From: JAOUEA01 sp035249905 | Lineage (GTDB): Bacteria; Actinomycetota; UBA4738; HRBIN12 | NCBI GenBank assembly: GCA_035249905.1 | Contig: DATFFT010000085.1 | Coordinates: 1 to 49,263 of the forward strand | DNA: 49,263 bases | Direction of reading: 5' to 3' | In this document: positions 8,896-17,335 of the stretch, piece after piece | Layout: every line of letters begins with the position of its first letter | Numbering within the stretch: position 1 is the stretch's first letter | Program-made: the position numbers and the translations under genes | The notes under the pieces: model-generated | The model's input: the letters and a program-made list of their open reading frames with translations, nothing else | The model's database searches: none | Told to the model about the DNA's origin: nothing

Positions 8896-8974
8896 CCCCT
8901 CCGGGCCGCTCTCCTCCGACCTGCAACCCGCTCTCCACGCACATGCTCGATCCAATAGGACCCAAATCGGCCCG

Positions 8975-9403
8975 TCACTCGAGAGCGGGCGGCCGCTTCG
9001 ACTTCCACTCTTCCACTTGCCGGACGACGTCGGCGGCGTTGAACCATGCGTTCTCCCGTGCGATCAATCCGTCCCGGAGCTCGAAGACGTGAAGGATCCT
9101 GACGTGGACCGGGGCCCCTCCCCCGTCGATGCCCGACCATGAGCCGCGCACGTGTCCGGTCAGGATCGACTCGTCGACGACCACGTTGCCGTCGTCGGCC
9201 GAGACGCGCCACACCGTCTCCAGATGCACGTCGGGGATCGCATCGATGATGCCCGAGTAGACGGCGCCGACGTTCTCCTTGCCTCGGAACGGCGAGTCGG
9301 GATGCGTGATGTCGTCCCAGACGATGTCGTCGGTGTACGTGGCGAGCGTGCCTTCCACATCGTGAGCGTTCTCCGCAGCGAAGTGCCGATCGATGACGTC
9401 CAT
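8975..9403 (-). CDS. SnoaL-like / NTF2-fold protein
   Basis: This small 142-residue protein has the SnoaL (polyketide-cyclase/ketosteroid-isomerase-like) pattern. An N-terminal helix carries HFAAENAHDVEGTLATYTDDIVWDD, typical of the fold's entry helix and first strand. It is followed by FRGKENVGAVYSGIIDAIPDVHLE and a C-terminal FELRDGLIARENAWFN strand pair. Such proteins bind small hydrophobic ligands or act as lyases and isomerases, but the family is too broad to give a reaction. The ATG at 9403 has AAGGG about 11 bases upstream. There is no signal peptide. Its neighbours, a tRNA and an unrecognised membrane protein, give no functional clue. Confidence 0.75.
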   Translation of the reverse strand: MDVIDRHFAAENAHDVEGTLATYTDDIVWDDITHPDSPFRGKENVGAVYSGIIDAIPDVHLETVWRVSADDGNVVVDESILTGHVRGSWSGIDGGGAPVHVRILHVFELRDGLIARENAWFNAADVVRQVEEWKSKRPPALE

Positions 9404-9466
9404 GGCGGTGCTACCCTTCGCCGTTCAGACCCTCGGAGGCACATCCATTCTCGGATCTCGTTCCAT

Positions 9467-9964
9467 TCATCCGTCGCGACCTCGCAGGCTGAGCGCTAAC
9501 AGGATCTCGTCCAGGCTGTTCGAGTAACGCACGAGGCCGTCATGGGCCGACCCGGTGTCGTTCCGGGTGGTCGGACGACGCAACAGCTCGAAGTACTCGG
9601 GAAGCTCGCGCTCGAACCAATCGAGGGCGTCGGCGATCACCCTTCTGGCCTGGACCGCAGCCGGATCCTCGTTCGTATCCGCGGCCGCGGCCGCTGCCGC
9701 ACCGCTCGCCATCTCGCTCATGTGCCAGCGCAGCTCGTGCTGGAACGCGACGACCTGGCTGATCTGCTCCCGGTGTCTGCTCTCGGCGTCCCGAACGCGA
9801 GCGAACAGGACCAGACCGGTGGCGATCAGGGCGAGGCCTCCCACAGCCCCGATGAACATCAGCCATCTGCCGAGGCTTCCATCGACCTGTCCGGCGCTCA
9901 CCGGCACCGTGAACAACACCGTCATGCCCGCGGCCAGGAACGCGGTCGAGAGAGCGAGGGTCAC
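9467..9964 (-). CDS. Small two-TM membrane protein of unknown function
   Basis: I do not recognise this 165-residue protein. It begins with a GTG. It has a hydrophobic segment at about residues 3–22, a short extracytoplasmic turn and a second hydrophobic segment at about 32–55. A charged, probably cytoplasmic helical region follows, interrupted by an Ala-rich stretch (about 87–94) and ending in an acidic and aromatic helix (DALDWFERELPEYFELL). A coiled-coil or oligomerising role for the cytoplasmic part is possible but unsupported. The next gene on the same strand starts at 10524 and ends 41 bases upstream, so the two may share a transcript. Confidence 0.6.
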   Translation of the reverse strand: MTLALSTAFLAAGMTVLFTVPVSAGQVDGSLGRWLMFIGAVGGLALIATGLVLFARVRDAESRHREQISQVVAFQHELRWHMSEMASGAAAAAAADTNEDPAAVQARRVIADALDWFERELPEYFELLRRPTTRNDTGSAHDGLVRYSNSLDEILLALSLRGRDG

Positions 9965-10005
9965 GCGATGACGCTAGCGACGAGCATCGCTCCCCACAAG
10001 AGCGA

Positions 10006-10524
10006 TCACGTCGGTATCGGCATCGGCCCCGAGGCATCGCGCTCCGCTGCCCCGGCGATCCGGGCCGCGAACGACCGCACCTTCCCTTGCCATCCTTCTT
10101 CCAGCGGTCCCTTGAGCCCGGTCACGAAGACCTTGTCCTGGGCGACCTCGACGAGCCCCTTCGCCTGCAAGGCGTCGTGCATGATCGGAACGACTCGCTC
10201 GCACGTGCCGAGCTCCTCCTCGGTGGGCAGACGACCGGTCTCCTCGTCGGGTTGGGGCGCCAGGCCGGTGGCCAGGATGGCGTACCGAGTGCCGGCAGGA
10301 AGGTCGAGCCCCTTGAGGAACCGGCGCATGCTCCCGATCGGCCTGCCCATGCGCCCGGGCGAGCTGAACACGTACAGGTCGGCCGGAGAGAGCTTCTTCG
10401 GCTTGACGTCGCGGACGTGATGCACGCTGACCTCGGCGCCCCTGGCGGCCATCTGTCGTTCGAACTCCTCCGCGACCGCGGCCCCGTTGCCGAACTTCGA
10501 TGCGTGGATGTACTCGATCCTCAT
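10006..10524 (-). CDS. Flavodoxin-domain protein
   Basis: The 172-residue protein begins with IEYIHASKFGNGAAVAEEFERQM, the phosphate-binding strand–loop–helix of flavodoxins, although the usual T/S-x-T-G-x-T loop is replaced by ASKFGNG. A DLYVFSSPGRMGRPIGSMRRFL segment matches the second FMN-contact loop. It is probably an FMN-binding electron-transfer or oxidoreductase protein of the flavodoxin/menaquinone-dependent protoporphyrinogen-oxidase-like type. The ATG at 10524 is chosen over the GTG at 10533 because AAAGG lies nine bases before the ATG but directly abuts the GTG. FMN binding is inferred from the fold only. Confidence 0.72.
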   Translation of the reverse strand: MRIEYIHASKFGNGAAVAEEFERQMAARGAEVSVHHVRDVKPKKLSPADLYVFSSPGRMGRPIGSMRRFLKGLDLPAGTRYAILATGLAPQPDEETGRLPTEEELGTCERVVPIMHDALQAKGLVEVAQDKVFVTGLKGPLEEGWQGKVRSFAARIAGAAERDASGPMPIPT

Positions 10525-10552
10525 GACGCTCACCCTTTCGAGCCGAGATCCG

Positions 10553-10756
10553 TCACGCCGAGCCGAGCGCGCGCTTCATCAGGACGACCGGCCACGCGAC
10601 CAGATCGCCCTTCTTGAGCGACAAGCCGACGGCCTCCCAACCCTGGGAGCCGAGCTCGTTCAGCCGAGCCGGAGCCAGGTCGGCGCCCTTCTTGAGCCCC
10701 CCGGCATCGTCGAGCGGAACGACGAGGTACTGCCACTTCGTTGCCGTGGTGATCAT
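10553..10756 (-). CDS. Small conserved-looking protein (67 aa), unknown function
   Basis: This short protein contains KWQYLVVPLDD near the N-terminus and ELGSQGWEAVGLSLKKG in the middle. That pattern (an aromatic-led strand, then LN.LG.QGWE.VG) is characteristic of DUF4177-like small proteins of unknown role. An AAGGAG lies just upstream of the ATG, which supports translation. It precedes the flavodoxin gene by 28 bases on the same strand and may be co-transcribed with it. No signal peptide or membrane segment is present. The family resemblance is from the motif alone. Confidence 0.68.
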   Translation of the reverse strand: MITTATKWQYLVVPLDDAGGLKKGADLAPARLNELGSQGWEAVGLSLKKGDLVAWPVVLMKRALGSA

Positions 10757-10928
10757 CGTCGACTCCTTCCTGTCCTTCCATCGCCATCGTGTCAGCGTCT
10801 CCCGGGCCGAGAGGTGTCGATAGGCCCCCGGTTCGGGTGACGTCCCGTCGGGGCGCGACCTGTGGCGGATGTGTGGCGGCTGGGTGACCTTCCGGCGGCA
10901 TCGGTTCCTTCGCAGGGGAAGGCGCGAC

Positions 10929-12026
10929 ATGCTGGGCGACGTGGTCGATGTCGAGATCGTTGGTGCGGGCTTCGCCGGGCTCGCGTGTGCCCGAACCACG
11001 GCTTCGCGAGGCCTGCGGACGGTCGTGAGGGAACGCAAGCGCGACCCTGGTGACGCGATCCGGACCACCGGTCTCCTGGTGAAGGAAGCCGCGGACGAGG
11101 AGGACTTCCCGATCGAGTTGGTGCGTCGGATCCACGGCGTTCGTCTGTACGGTCCGTCGCTTCGCTGGATCGATCTCGATGCGCCCGGCTACTACTTCCT
11201 CGCGACCGACACCACCGCGTTGCTGCGCTCGATGGCCGATCGTGCCCGGGCGGCAGGTGCGGAGATCCGATGCGGTCGGGCGTTCGATGCTGCGGCGCGC
11301 ACGGGGCGCGTGCTGGTGGGTGCCGACGGCGCGCGTTCCCGGGTCGCGAGGCATGCCGGGCTCGGCGTGAACCAACGCTTCCTCGCCGGCGTCGAGGCGG
11401 AGCTCGAAGGAGACGTCCATCTCGAGGAGCGGCTCCACGTCTTCCTCGATTCCAGACTCGCCCCGGGATACATCGGGTGGGTGGTCCCCGGTGTGGGCGT
11501 CACCCAGGTCGGGCTCGCGGCTCGCGGCCCGGCGAGGCCCGACCTCGACCGATTCATCGAACGGGTGGGGGCGGTGGTCGACCTCTCCTCCACCCGCCGG
11601 GTGGGCACGCGTGGCGGTCTCATCCCGGTCGGAGGCACGGTGCGCCCGTTCGCGACGCGCGACACGGTGCTCGTCGGCGACGCGGCCGGCCTCGTGTCGC
11701 CACTCACGGCCGGTGGCATCCACACGGCGCTCCGCTCCGGCCGCGCGACGGGCCTCGCGATCGCGAGCCATCTGCTCGACGAGGGGCCCGCGCTCGATCG
11801 GGCGCTGAACGATGTGTATCCGAGCTTCCGAGGGAAGCTCCCGATGCGTGCGCTCATGGACCTTCGCCCGCCGAACGCGTTGATCGACCTCGCACTCCGG
11901 AGTCCACGGTTCCGGGCGGTCGCGCAGGCGGTCTTCTTCCACCATCGGGGTCTGCTCTCGGGCGACGCCTGGCGCGACCTGGGCCCGGCGCTCGTCTCCG
12001 CATCGACGGCCCGGCCCAGGAGATGA
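10929..12026 (+). CDS. FAD-dependent oxidoreductase, geranylgeranyl-reductase-like
   Basis: This 365-residue flavoprotein starts with an FAD-binding Rossmann motif (VGAGFAG, residues 11–17). It has an internal VLVGADGARSRVAR stretch and the second FAD motif TVLVGDAAGLVSPLTAGGIHTALRSG, the set seen in geranylgeranyl reductases and related PHBH-fold enzymes. It could reduce isoprenoid chains of lipids or quinones, but the substrate is not determined. The ATG at 10929 places the Rossmann motif at the usual distance and has AGGGGAAGG upstream. An open extension to 10869 is rejected because it adds an Arg-rich, atypical leader. It is divergent from the 67-residue gene and convergent with the cyclase regulator. 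Confidence 0.8.
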   Translation: MLGDVVDVEIVGAGFAGLACARTTASRGLRTVVRERKRDPGDAIRTTGLLVKEAADEEDFPIELVRRIHGVRLYGPSLRWIDLDAPGYYFLATDTTALLRSMADRARAAGAEIRCGRAFDAAARTGRVLVGADGARSRVARHAGLGVNQRFLAGVEAELEGDVHLEERLHVFLDSRLAPGYIGWVVPGVGVTQVGLAARGPARPDLDRFIERVGAVVDLSSTRRVGTRGGLIPVGGTVRPFATRDTVLVGDAAGLVSPLTAGGIHTALRSGRATGLAIASHLLDEGPALDRALNDVYPSFRGKLPMRALMDLRPPNALIDLALRSPRFRAVAQAVFFHHRGLLSGDAWRDLGPALVSASTARPRR

Positions 12027-12033
12027 GCCCTCA

Positions 12034-12056
12034 GCGCCCGACGCCCCATCGGGCGC
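12034..12056. terminator. GC-rich hairpin between convergent genes
   Basis: A perfect 8-bp inverted repeat, GCGCCCGA and TCGGGCGC, flanks a 7-base loop. It lies between the stop of the flavoprotein gene and the stop of the opposing cyclase regulator. No T-tract follows on either strand, so it would be a non-canonical, possibly bidirectional terminator. Confidence 0.5.
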
Positions 12057-12072
12057 GAGCGTGCCGGGGGGG

Positions 12073-14712
12073 TCAGCCTTCCACCTTCGTGGCGTAGTCC
12101 AGAGCCTCGTCGGTCGACATCGCCATGCCCTCGTCGAAGAGCACCTGGGCCTCGGCGCGCGGCACCGCGTCCCACATGCGGCGCAGCACGCCACCGATGT
12201 CGGTGGCCGACAAGCCGAGCCCCACGCCGGACCGCTTCTCGGTCGCCGCGGCTGCGCCGTTCAGCCGCAGGGCGCGGTCGACGTCGCCGCGGAGCACAGC
12301 CAATACCGCGAAGTCGTTCAGCAGGATCGACACCGCCGATCGATCGTCGGCGGCGACGAACAGATCGAGCGCCTCCCTCACGTGTCCCTCGCCATCCTCG
12401 AGCGCATCGGTCAGCGCCTCGGTGATGCCGAGCATGTGCAGCGCCCAGGCTTCCCCGAAGCGGTCCCCGGTCTCTCGGTAGAGGGCCAGGCTCTCGCGGA
12501 ACGGCTCGATCGCGTCGGCCGGCCGAACGTCCACGACGTTGCCGCCTGCCGCCCAGAGCACCTTCGCGAGCCCCAGCCGGTCGCCCCGTTCCCGGAAGAT
12601 CCCCTCCGCCTCGACGAGCAGTTCGTCGGCCCCCTCGACGGAGCGGAACGGCTCGGGCCCGTAGGCATAGACGCACGCCAGGTTGAACGCCGCCTCCGCC
12701 GTCGGCGAGGGGTCACCGATCTCCCGCCGCAACCGAAGGCATGCCTCGTAGCGTTCCTCCGCCGCCGGCCAGTCGGCCATCCAGTACGCGACGCCCCCTG
12801 CGGCCTCGAGGGCGTCGGCGCGCTCGGCGGGCAGATCTTCGACACCGGGCATCGCCAGGACCTCGTCGATCCGCTCACGCGCCTCGTGCAGATGGCCGCG
12901 CATCTGCCAGAACCGCCAGCACCGGGAAACGAGGCGGAGCGCGATCCGGCTCTCGTCGTTGCCGACCGCCCACGCGATCGCTGAACGCACGTTGTCGTGC
13001 TCGCGCTCGAGCTCGTCGAGCCGTGCGGGCCGGTCCGGTCCGAAGAGCTCCGGCGCCGCCTCGTGCAGCAGCTCGATCATGAACTCGGCGTGCCGGCGCC
13101 GGACCGATCGCTCGTCGTCGTCCTCGCCGAGCCGCTCCTTCGCGAACTCCCTGATCACGAACAGCAACCGGAACCGCGGCTCGCCGTCGGTCTCCACACG
13201 CTGCACGAGGCTCTTGTCGACCAGCGAGCCCATGAGCTCGAGGGCGTCGGCGCCCGATGCCGCCGGGTCGCACACGCGCTCGGCCGCCTCGAGCGTGCAG
13301 GTCCCACGGAAGACCGCCAGCCTGCGGAAGAACGTGCGCTCGTCGTCGTCGAGCAGGTCGTAGCTCCACGCGACCGCGTCGCGGAGCGTCTGCTGACGTG
13401 CCGGTCGATCCCGGCCACCGCCGCTCAGCACCGGCAGCGCGGCGTCGAGCCGCTCGGCGATCTGGCGCGGCGTCAGCACGCGCACGCGCGCCGCGGCGAG
13501 CTCGATCGCCAAGGGAAGCCCGTCGAGGCGGGCACAGATCTCGGCCACGGCGGGCGCCGACTCGTCGTCGAGCACGAAGCTCGGGCGGACGCCGCGTGCG
13601 CGATCGAGGAACAGCGCCACGGACTCGTACGCAGCCAGTCGGTCGGGCGAGGTGACGTCGGACGGATCGGCCACCGCCATCGGCGGCACCGGATACTCCT
13701 GCTCACCACGGACCCGCAGCGCCTCCCGGCTCGTGACGACCACCCGAAGGCCGGGGGCCGCCTGCAGCAGGTCGGGCACGATCGGGGCGGCGTCGATCAC
13801 CTGCTCGATGTTGTCGAGCACGAGGAAGACCCGCTCATCCGCCAGGTGATCCCGAACCGTCTCCAGCACGGTCCTGCCGATCTCCCCCATGACGTCGAGC
13901 GCCTTCGCGATCGCGTCGGGCACGAGATCGGGATCGACGATCGGCGCCAGCTCGACGAAGAACGCTCCGTCGGGGCAGGTCGCTTGGGCTTCCTGGGCCA
14001 GCTTCAGCGAGAGCCGCGTCTTCCCCGAACCGCCCGGCCCCGTGAGGGTCACCAGACGATGGTCACGACTCAGCGCGCGAACCTCGCGAAGCACCTCCTC
14101 GCGACCGATGAACGGAGAGAGATCGGCAGGCAGGTTGCCCGCCCGGACGTCGAGCGTGCGTGGGGGCGGGAAGTCGTGGGGAAGCCCGTCCACCAGGAGG
14201 CGATGCAGCCGCTCGGCCCGATCCAGGTCCTTCAGCCGGTGCTCGCCCAGGTCGCGGAGCCGGAACCCCTCCGCAAGCTCAGGCTCGATCAAGACCCGAG
14301 TCGAGTCGGAGATCAGGATCTCGCCGCCGTGTCCGGCGGCGGCGATCCTCGCTGCGCGATTCACGTCGATCCCGGCGTACTCGCCGCCGGCGAGCACGCC
14401 TTCACCGGAATGCAGCCCCATGCGGACCTTCACCGTGGCCCCGCCGGGCCACGATGCAGCTCCGAGCCTGCGCTGGGCATCGACCGCGGCGTCGACGGCC
14501 GCGTGGGCCGAGCCGAAGACCACGAAGAACGCGTCGCCCTCGATGCCTGAGATGTAGCCTCCGCTGAACGCCTCACGCAGAAGGCGGTTGTGATCGTCGA
14601 TCAGGTCCCGGTAGCGGTCGCCGAGCTGTTGGAGCAGCCTGGTCGATCCCTCGATGTCGGTGAACAGGAACGTCACCGTGCCGATGGGCGGATCGTTCTT
14701 CGCGGCGGTCAC
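12073..14712 (-). CDS. Class III cyclase domain–NB-ARC-type ATPase–TPR regulator
   Basis: This is an 879-residue signalling protein in three parts. Residues about 10–175 are a class III nucleotidyl-cyclase domain with both metal Asp residues (FTDIEGST, D19; EGD, D60) and the N118/R122 pair. The position that normally holds the adenine-selecting Lys aligns with Gly56, so activity or nucleotide specificity is doubtful. Residues about 198–500 are a STAND/NB-ARC-like ATPase with Walker A GPGGSGKT (225–232) and Walker B ending at D300. The remainder is helical TPR-like repeats. No LuxR-type DNA-binding domain is seen at the C-terminus. Actinobacteria often carry such fusions; the ligand sensed by the TPR part is unknown. 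Confidence 0.85.
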   Translation of the reverse strand: MTAAKNDPPIGTVTFLFTDIEGSTRLLQQLGDRYRDLIDDHNRLLREAFSGGYISGIEGDAFFVVFGSAHAAVDAAVDAQRRLGAASWPGGATVKVRMGLHSGEGVLAGGEYAGIDVNRAARIAAAGHGGEILISDSTRVLIEPELAEGFRLRDLGEHRLKDLDRAERLHRLLVDGLPHDFPPPRTLDVRAGNLPADLSPFIGREEVLREVRALSRDHRLVTLTGPGGSGKTRLSLKLAQEAQATCPDGAFFVELAPIVDPDLVPDAIAKALDVMGEIGRTVLETVRDHLADERVFLVLDNIEQVIDAAPIVPDLLQAAPGLRVVVTSREALRVRGEQEYPVPPMAVADPSDVTSPDRLAAYESVALFLDRARGVRPSFVLDDESAPAVAEICARLDGLPLAIELAAARVRVLTPRQIAERLDAALPVLSGGGRDRPARQQTLRDAVAWSYDLLDDDERTFFRRLAVFRGTCTLEAAERVCDPAASGADALELMGSLVDKSLVQRVETDGEPRFRLLFVIREFAKERLGEDDDERSVRRRHAEFMIELLHEAAPELFGPDRPARLDELEREHDNVRSAIAWAVGNDESRIALRLVSRCWRFWQMRGHLHEARERIDEVLAMPGVEDLPAERADALEAAGGVAYWMADWPAAEERYEACLRLRREIGDPSPTAEAAFNLACVYAYGPEPFRSVEGADELLVEAEGIFRERGDRLGLAKVLWAAGGNVVDVRPADAIEPFRESLALYRETGDRFGEAWALHMLGITEALTDALEDGEGHVREALDLFVAADDRSAVSILLNDFAVLAVLRGDVDRALRLNGAAAATEKRSGVGLGLSATDIGGVLRRMWDAVPRAEAQVLFDEGMAMSTDEALDYATKVEG

Positions 14713-14757
14713 GCGTCGATTATGGAGCAGGAGACCGGCCCAGAACCGGCCCGCGAG

Positions 14758-15951
14758 CTAGACGGCGTGGAGCTGGGGCTCGTCGACCTCGTCTCGCGAG
14801 GCCGCGATCGGTGTGACCTCGCACGGCAGGTCGACGACGAAGCGGGCGCCGCCCGAGGCAGCGTCCTCGATGCGCGCGGTGCCGCCGTGGAGCTCCGCGA
14901 ACCGCTGCACGAGCGAGAGGCCGATGCCCATGCCTCGCCCGCTCGAGTGCTCGCCCTGACGGAACGGCTCGAACAACACCTCTTTCAGCTCGTCGGCGAC
15001 GCCGGGGCCGTCGTCCTCGACGACGATCTCGATGCCGGTGGATCGGCTGGCCACCTCGACGATCACGGCCGTTCCCGGGGGGGTGTGCCGGGCCGCGTTC
15101 ACGAGCAGGTTCTCGATCACACGCTCGACCTTGGCGGGATCGACCTCGGCGAGCACGGCGTCGGCGCGCACGCGCACGGGGTGGTCGACGAGCTGCGAGG
15201 TATCGGCGACGACGCGCCGGGCCAGCTCGCCCACGTCGGTCGGCAGCAGCTGCGGGGTCACCTTCCCGCGGTCGATGCGGTCCAGGTCGAGCAGGTCGTC
15301 GATCAGGCGATTCATCTTCCGACCGCTGTGCTCGATCACCTGGTACAGCGCCTCTCGTTCGTCGGCGCTCAGATGCAGCTCCTCGTCGCGGCGGATCGTC
15401 TGCATCGCGCCGAGGATGCCGGCGAGCGGTCCCTTGAGGTCGTGAGAGACGGCATGGAGCAGCGTGTCCTTCACGTCGTTGAGCTGGCGCAGGTCGCTGG
15501 ACCTGCCGGATTCCTCCTCGACCAGATCCCACTGCGCGTCGATGATCGCGCGCAGGGTGTCCAGGAGCATCGCGGCGGCCAGGTACACCGCGAATCGCAC
15601 GATGCCGTTCCAGTAGGGCGCCGGGTCGGTGCTGCTGATGCTCGGCGTCGAGAGCACGTCGCTGAACAGGCCCGCGATCGTCGACACCACGACCGCGACC
15701 GCTCCCCATCGCCGGCCGAGGTTCCACGTGATGAGCCCGATCGGCATCAGGTACAGCAGCGAGAGGGACAGATCGAGGCCGATCAGGTAGTCGAGTACCG
15801 TCACCACGGCGATGAATGCGAGCCCGAGGGCTGCCACGAGCAGTGGGGATTTCCCGTCGAAGAACCCCTTGGTGCTCCTGAGCACGCGGCGATCCATCGC
15901 CTGCCGTCGAGGGTCGTTGCGTTGTTCCACGTCAGAACACTCGACAGGCAT
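14758..15951 (-). CDS. Membrane sensor histidine kinase (orphan)
   Basis: The 397-residue kinase has several N-terminal hydrophobic segments (about 34–130) with little extracytoplasmic sequence, so it probably senses a membrane or intramembrane signal. The dimerisation/phosphotransfer motif AVSHDLKGPL places the phosphorylated His at 170. The ATP-binding part has N-box ENLLVNAARHT, then EDDGPGV and GMGIGLSLV. The ATG at 15951 has AAGG eight bases upstream. No response-regulator gene is adjacent, so its partner must be elsewhere. It starts 51 bases after the end of rdgB on the same strand and could be read from that operon. The ligand is unknown. Confidence 0.87.
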   Translation of the reverse strand: MPVECSDVEQRNDPRRQAMDRRVLRSTKGFFDGKSPLLVAALGLAFIAVVTVLDYLIGLDLSLSLLYLMPIGLITWNLGRRWGAVAVVVSTIAGLFSDVLSTPSISSTDPAPYWNGIVRFAVYLAAAMLLDTLRAIIDAQWDLVEEESGRSSDLRQLNDVKDTLLHAVSHDLKGPLAGILGAMQTIRRDEELHLSADEREALYQVIEHSGRKMNRLIDDLLDLDRIDRGKVTPQLLPTDVGELARRVVADTSQLVDHPVRVRADAVLAEVDPAKVERVIENLLVNAARHTPPGTAVIVEVASRSTGIEIVVEDDGPGVADELKEVLFEPFRQGEHSSGRGMGIGLSLVQRFAELHGGTARIEDAASGGARFVVDLPCEVTPIAASRDEVDEPQLHAV

Positions 15952-16002
15952 GGCCGCTACCTTGAGTCGGGTAGCGCACCTGCGTGAGCCGGCGCGCCCG
16001 GG

Positions 16003-16605
16003 TCAGGCCCCGAGCAGGTCCGCGAGGGCGCGGAAGGCCCGGCCGCGGTGGCTGATGCGGTCCTTCTGCTCGGCGGTGAGCTCGGCCATCGTGTGGTCCC
16101 AGCCCGCGGGCACGAACACAGGGTCGTACCCGAAGCCGCGCTCCCCTCGGCGTCGCGCGACGAGCGTTCCCTCACACACGCCTTCGGCATGTGCGGTGCG
16201 GCCGTCGGGCCAGGCGGTCACGGCGACACACCGATAGCGTGCGGTGCGCCCTCCTGTCGGCACGCCGCGCAGCGCGCGGAGCAGGGCATCGAGGTTCTGC
16301 TCGTCGGAGGCGTGTTCACCGGCGTACCTCGCCGACCGAGGCCCCGGCCCGCCTCCGAGAGCATCGACCTCGATACCCGAGTCGTCCGCGATCGCGGGGA
16401 CATCGAGCGCCTCGGCGACGCGGGACGCCTTGAGCAGAGCGTTGTCGAGGTAGGTCGCACCGGTCTCCTCGACGTCGGGGAAGGCCGACGGGTCGTGGCT
16501 CTCGACGGTGATCCACTCGACTGGCCACCCGGCGCAGATGCGTCCGAGCTCGCGAAGCTTGTGTGCATTGCGGGAGGCGATCGCCAGCCGTTCGGGGAAC
16601 GCCAC
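16003..16605 (-). CDS. rdgB: Non-canonical purine NTP pyrophosphatase RdgB/HAM1
   Basis: This 200-residue enzyme hydrolyses ITP, dITP and XTP to the monophosphates to keep damaged purines out of nucleic acids. The N-terminal ASRNAHKLREL matches the family's substrate-binding T/S-x-N-x-x-K segment. DDSGIEVDALGG carries the catalytic Asp pair, and GFGYDPVF and SHRGRAFRAL are the usual downstream motifs. The length is typical for the family. The start is GTG, four bases after the end of rph, so the two are probably translationally linked. The rph–rdgB order is conserved in actinobacteria. Confidence 0.93.
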   Translation of the reverse strand: MAFPERLAIASRNAHKLRELGRICAGWPVEWITVESHDPSAFPDVEETGATYLDNALLKASRVAEALDVPAIADDSGIEVDALGGGPGPRSARYAGEHASDEQNLDALLRALRGVPTGGRTARYRCVAVTAWPDGRTAHAEGVCEGTLVARRRGERGFGYDPVFVPAGWDHTMAELTAEQKDRISHRGRAFRALADLLGA

Positions 16606-16609
16606 GGCC

Positions 16610-17335
16610 TCAGCCCGCGCCGACGAGCGCGCCGCGCTGGAGCTCCGTGAGCCCCTCGACGCCGGCCGCCGCGAGGTCGAGCATCGCGTCGAGATCGCGG
16701 CGGGAGAACGGCGTGCCCTCGGCGGTGCCCTGGACCTCGACGAACTCGCCGCCCCCGGTCATCACGACGTTGAAGTCGACCTCTGCGCCGGCATCCTCGT
16801 CGTAGCACAGGTCCAGGCGCGGCTCGCCGTCGACGATGCCCACGCTCACCGCGGCGACGCTGTCGGTGAGCAGGCCGCCCGGGACCTTGCCTCCGGCCTC
16901 GAGGCCGCGCAGCGCAAGGGCGAGCGCGACGTAGCCGCCGGTGATCGAGGCGGTGCGGGTGCCCGCATCGGCCTGCAGCACGTCACAATCGATCGTGACC
17001 GTGCGCTCGCCCAGACGCGAGAGGTCGGTGACGCTGCGGAGCGAACGGCCGATCAATCGCTGGATCTCCTGGGTACGGCCCCCCGGCCGTCCGCGGTTGA
17101 CCTCACGACTCGTGCGCTCCGAGGTCGAGGCGGGCAGCATGGAGTACTCGCCCGTCACCCATCCCTTTCCGGTCCCCCGCAACCAGCGCGGGACCTCGTC
17201 GGCCACGCTCGCCGCGACGAGCACCCGGGTCTTGCCCATCGAGATCAGCACGGAGCCGGCCGCCCACTCCTGGTACCCGAGCTCCCACGTCACCGGTCGG
17301 AGCTCGTCGGCCGCCCGGCCGTCGGGTCGCGTCAC
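16610..17335 (-). CDS. rph: Ribonuclease PH
   Basis: This 241-residue phosphorolytic 3'→5' exoribonuclease trims tRNA 3' ends. Recognisable features are the N-terminal RPDGRAADELRPV, the GWVTGEYSMLPASTSER segment, GRTQEIQRLIGRSLR, and the phosphate/metal region DCDVLQADAGTRTASITG. The GTG at 17335 begins exactly at the conserved R-P-D-G start and overlaps the upstream stop by GTGA. Upstream in-frame sequence to 17596 is coding in another frame and lacks family similarity. It sits between the phosphodiesterase-like gene and rdgB in a compact operon. Confidence 0.95.
   Translation of the reverse strand: MTRPDGRAADELRPVTWELGYQEWAAGSVLISMGKTRVLVAASVADEVPRWLRGTGKGWVTGEYSMLPASTSERTSREVNRGRPGGRTQEIQRLIGRSLRSVTDLSRLGERTVTIDCDVLQADAGTRTASITGGYVALALALRGLEAGGKVPGGLLTDSVAAVSVGIVDGEPRLDLCYDEDAGAEVDFNVVMTGGGEFVEVQGTAEGTPFSRRDLDAMLDLAAAGVEGLTELQRGALVGAG

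Noticed and set aside
8896..8898. Missing encoded CCA on the tRNA-Leu as a sign of a broken gene
   Set aside because: All stems pair well and many actinobacterial tRNAs lack an encoded CCA.
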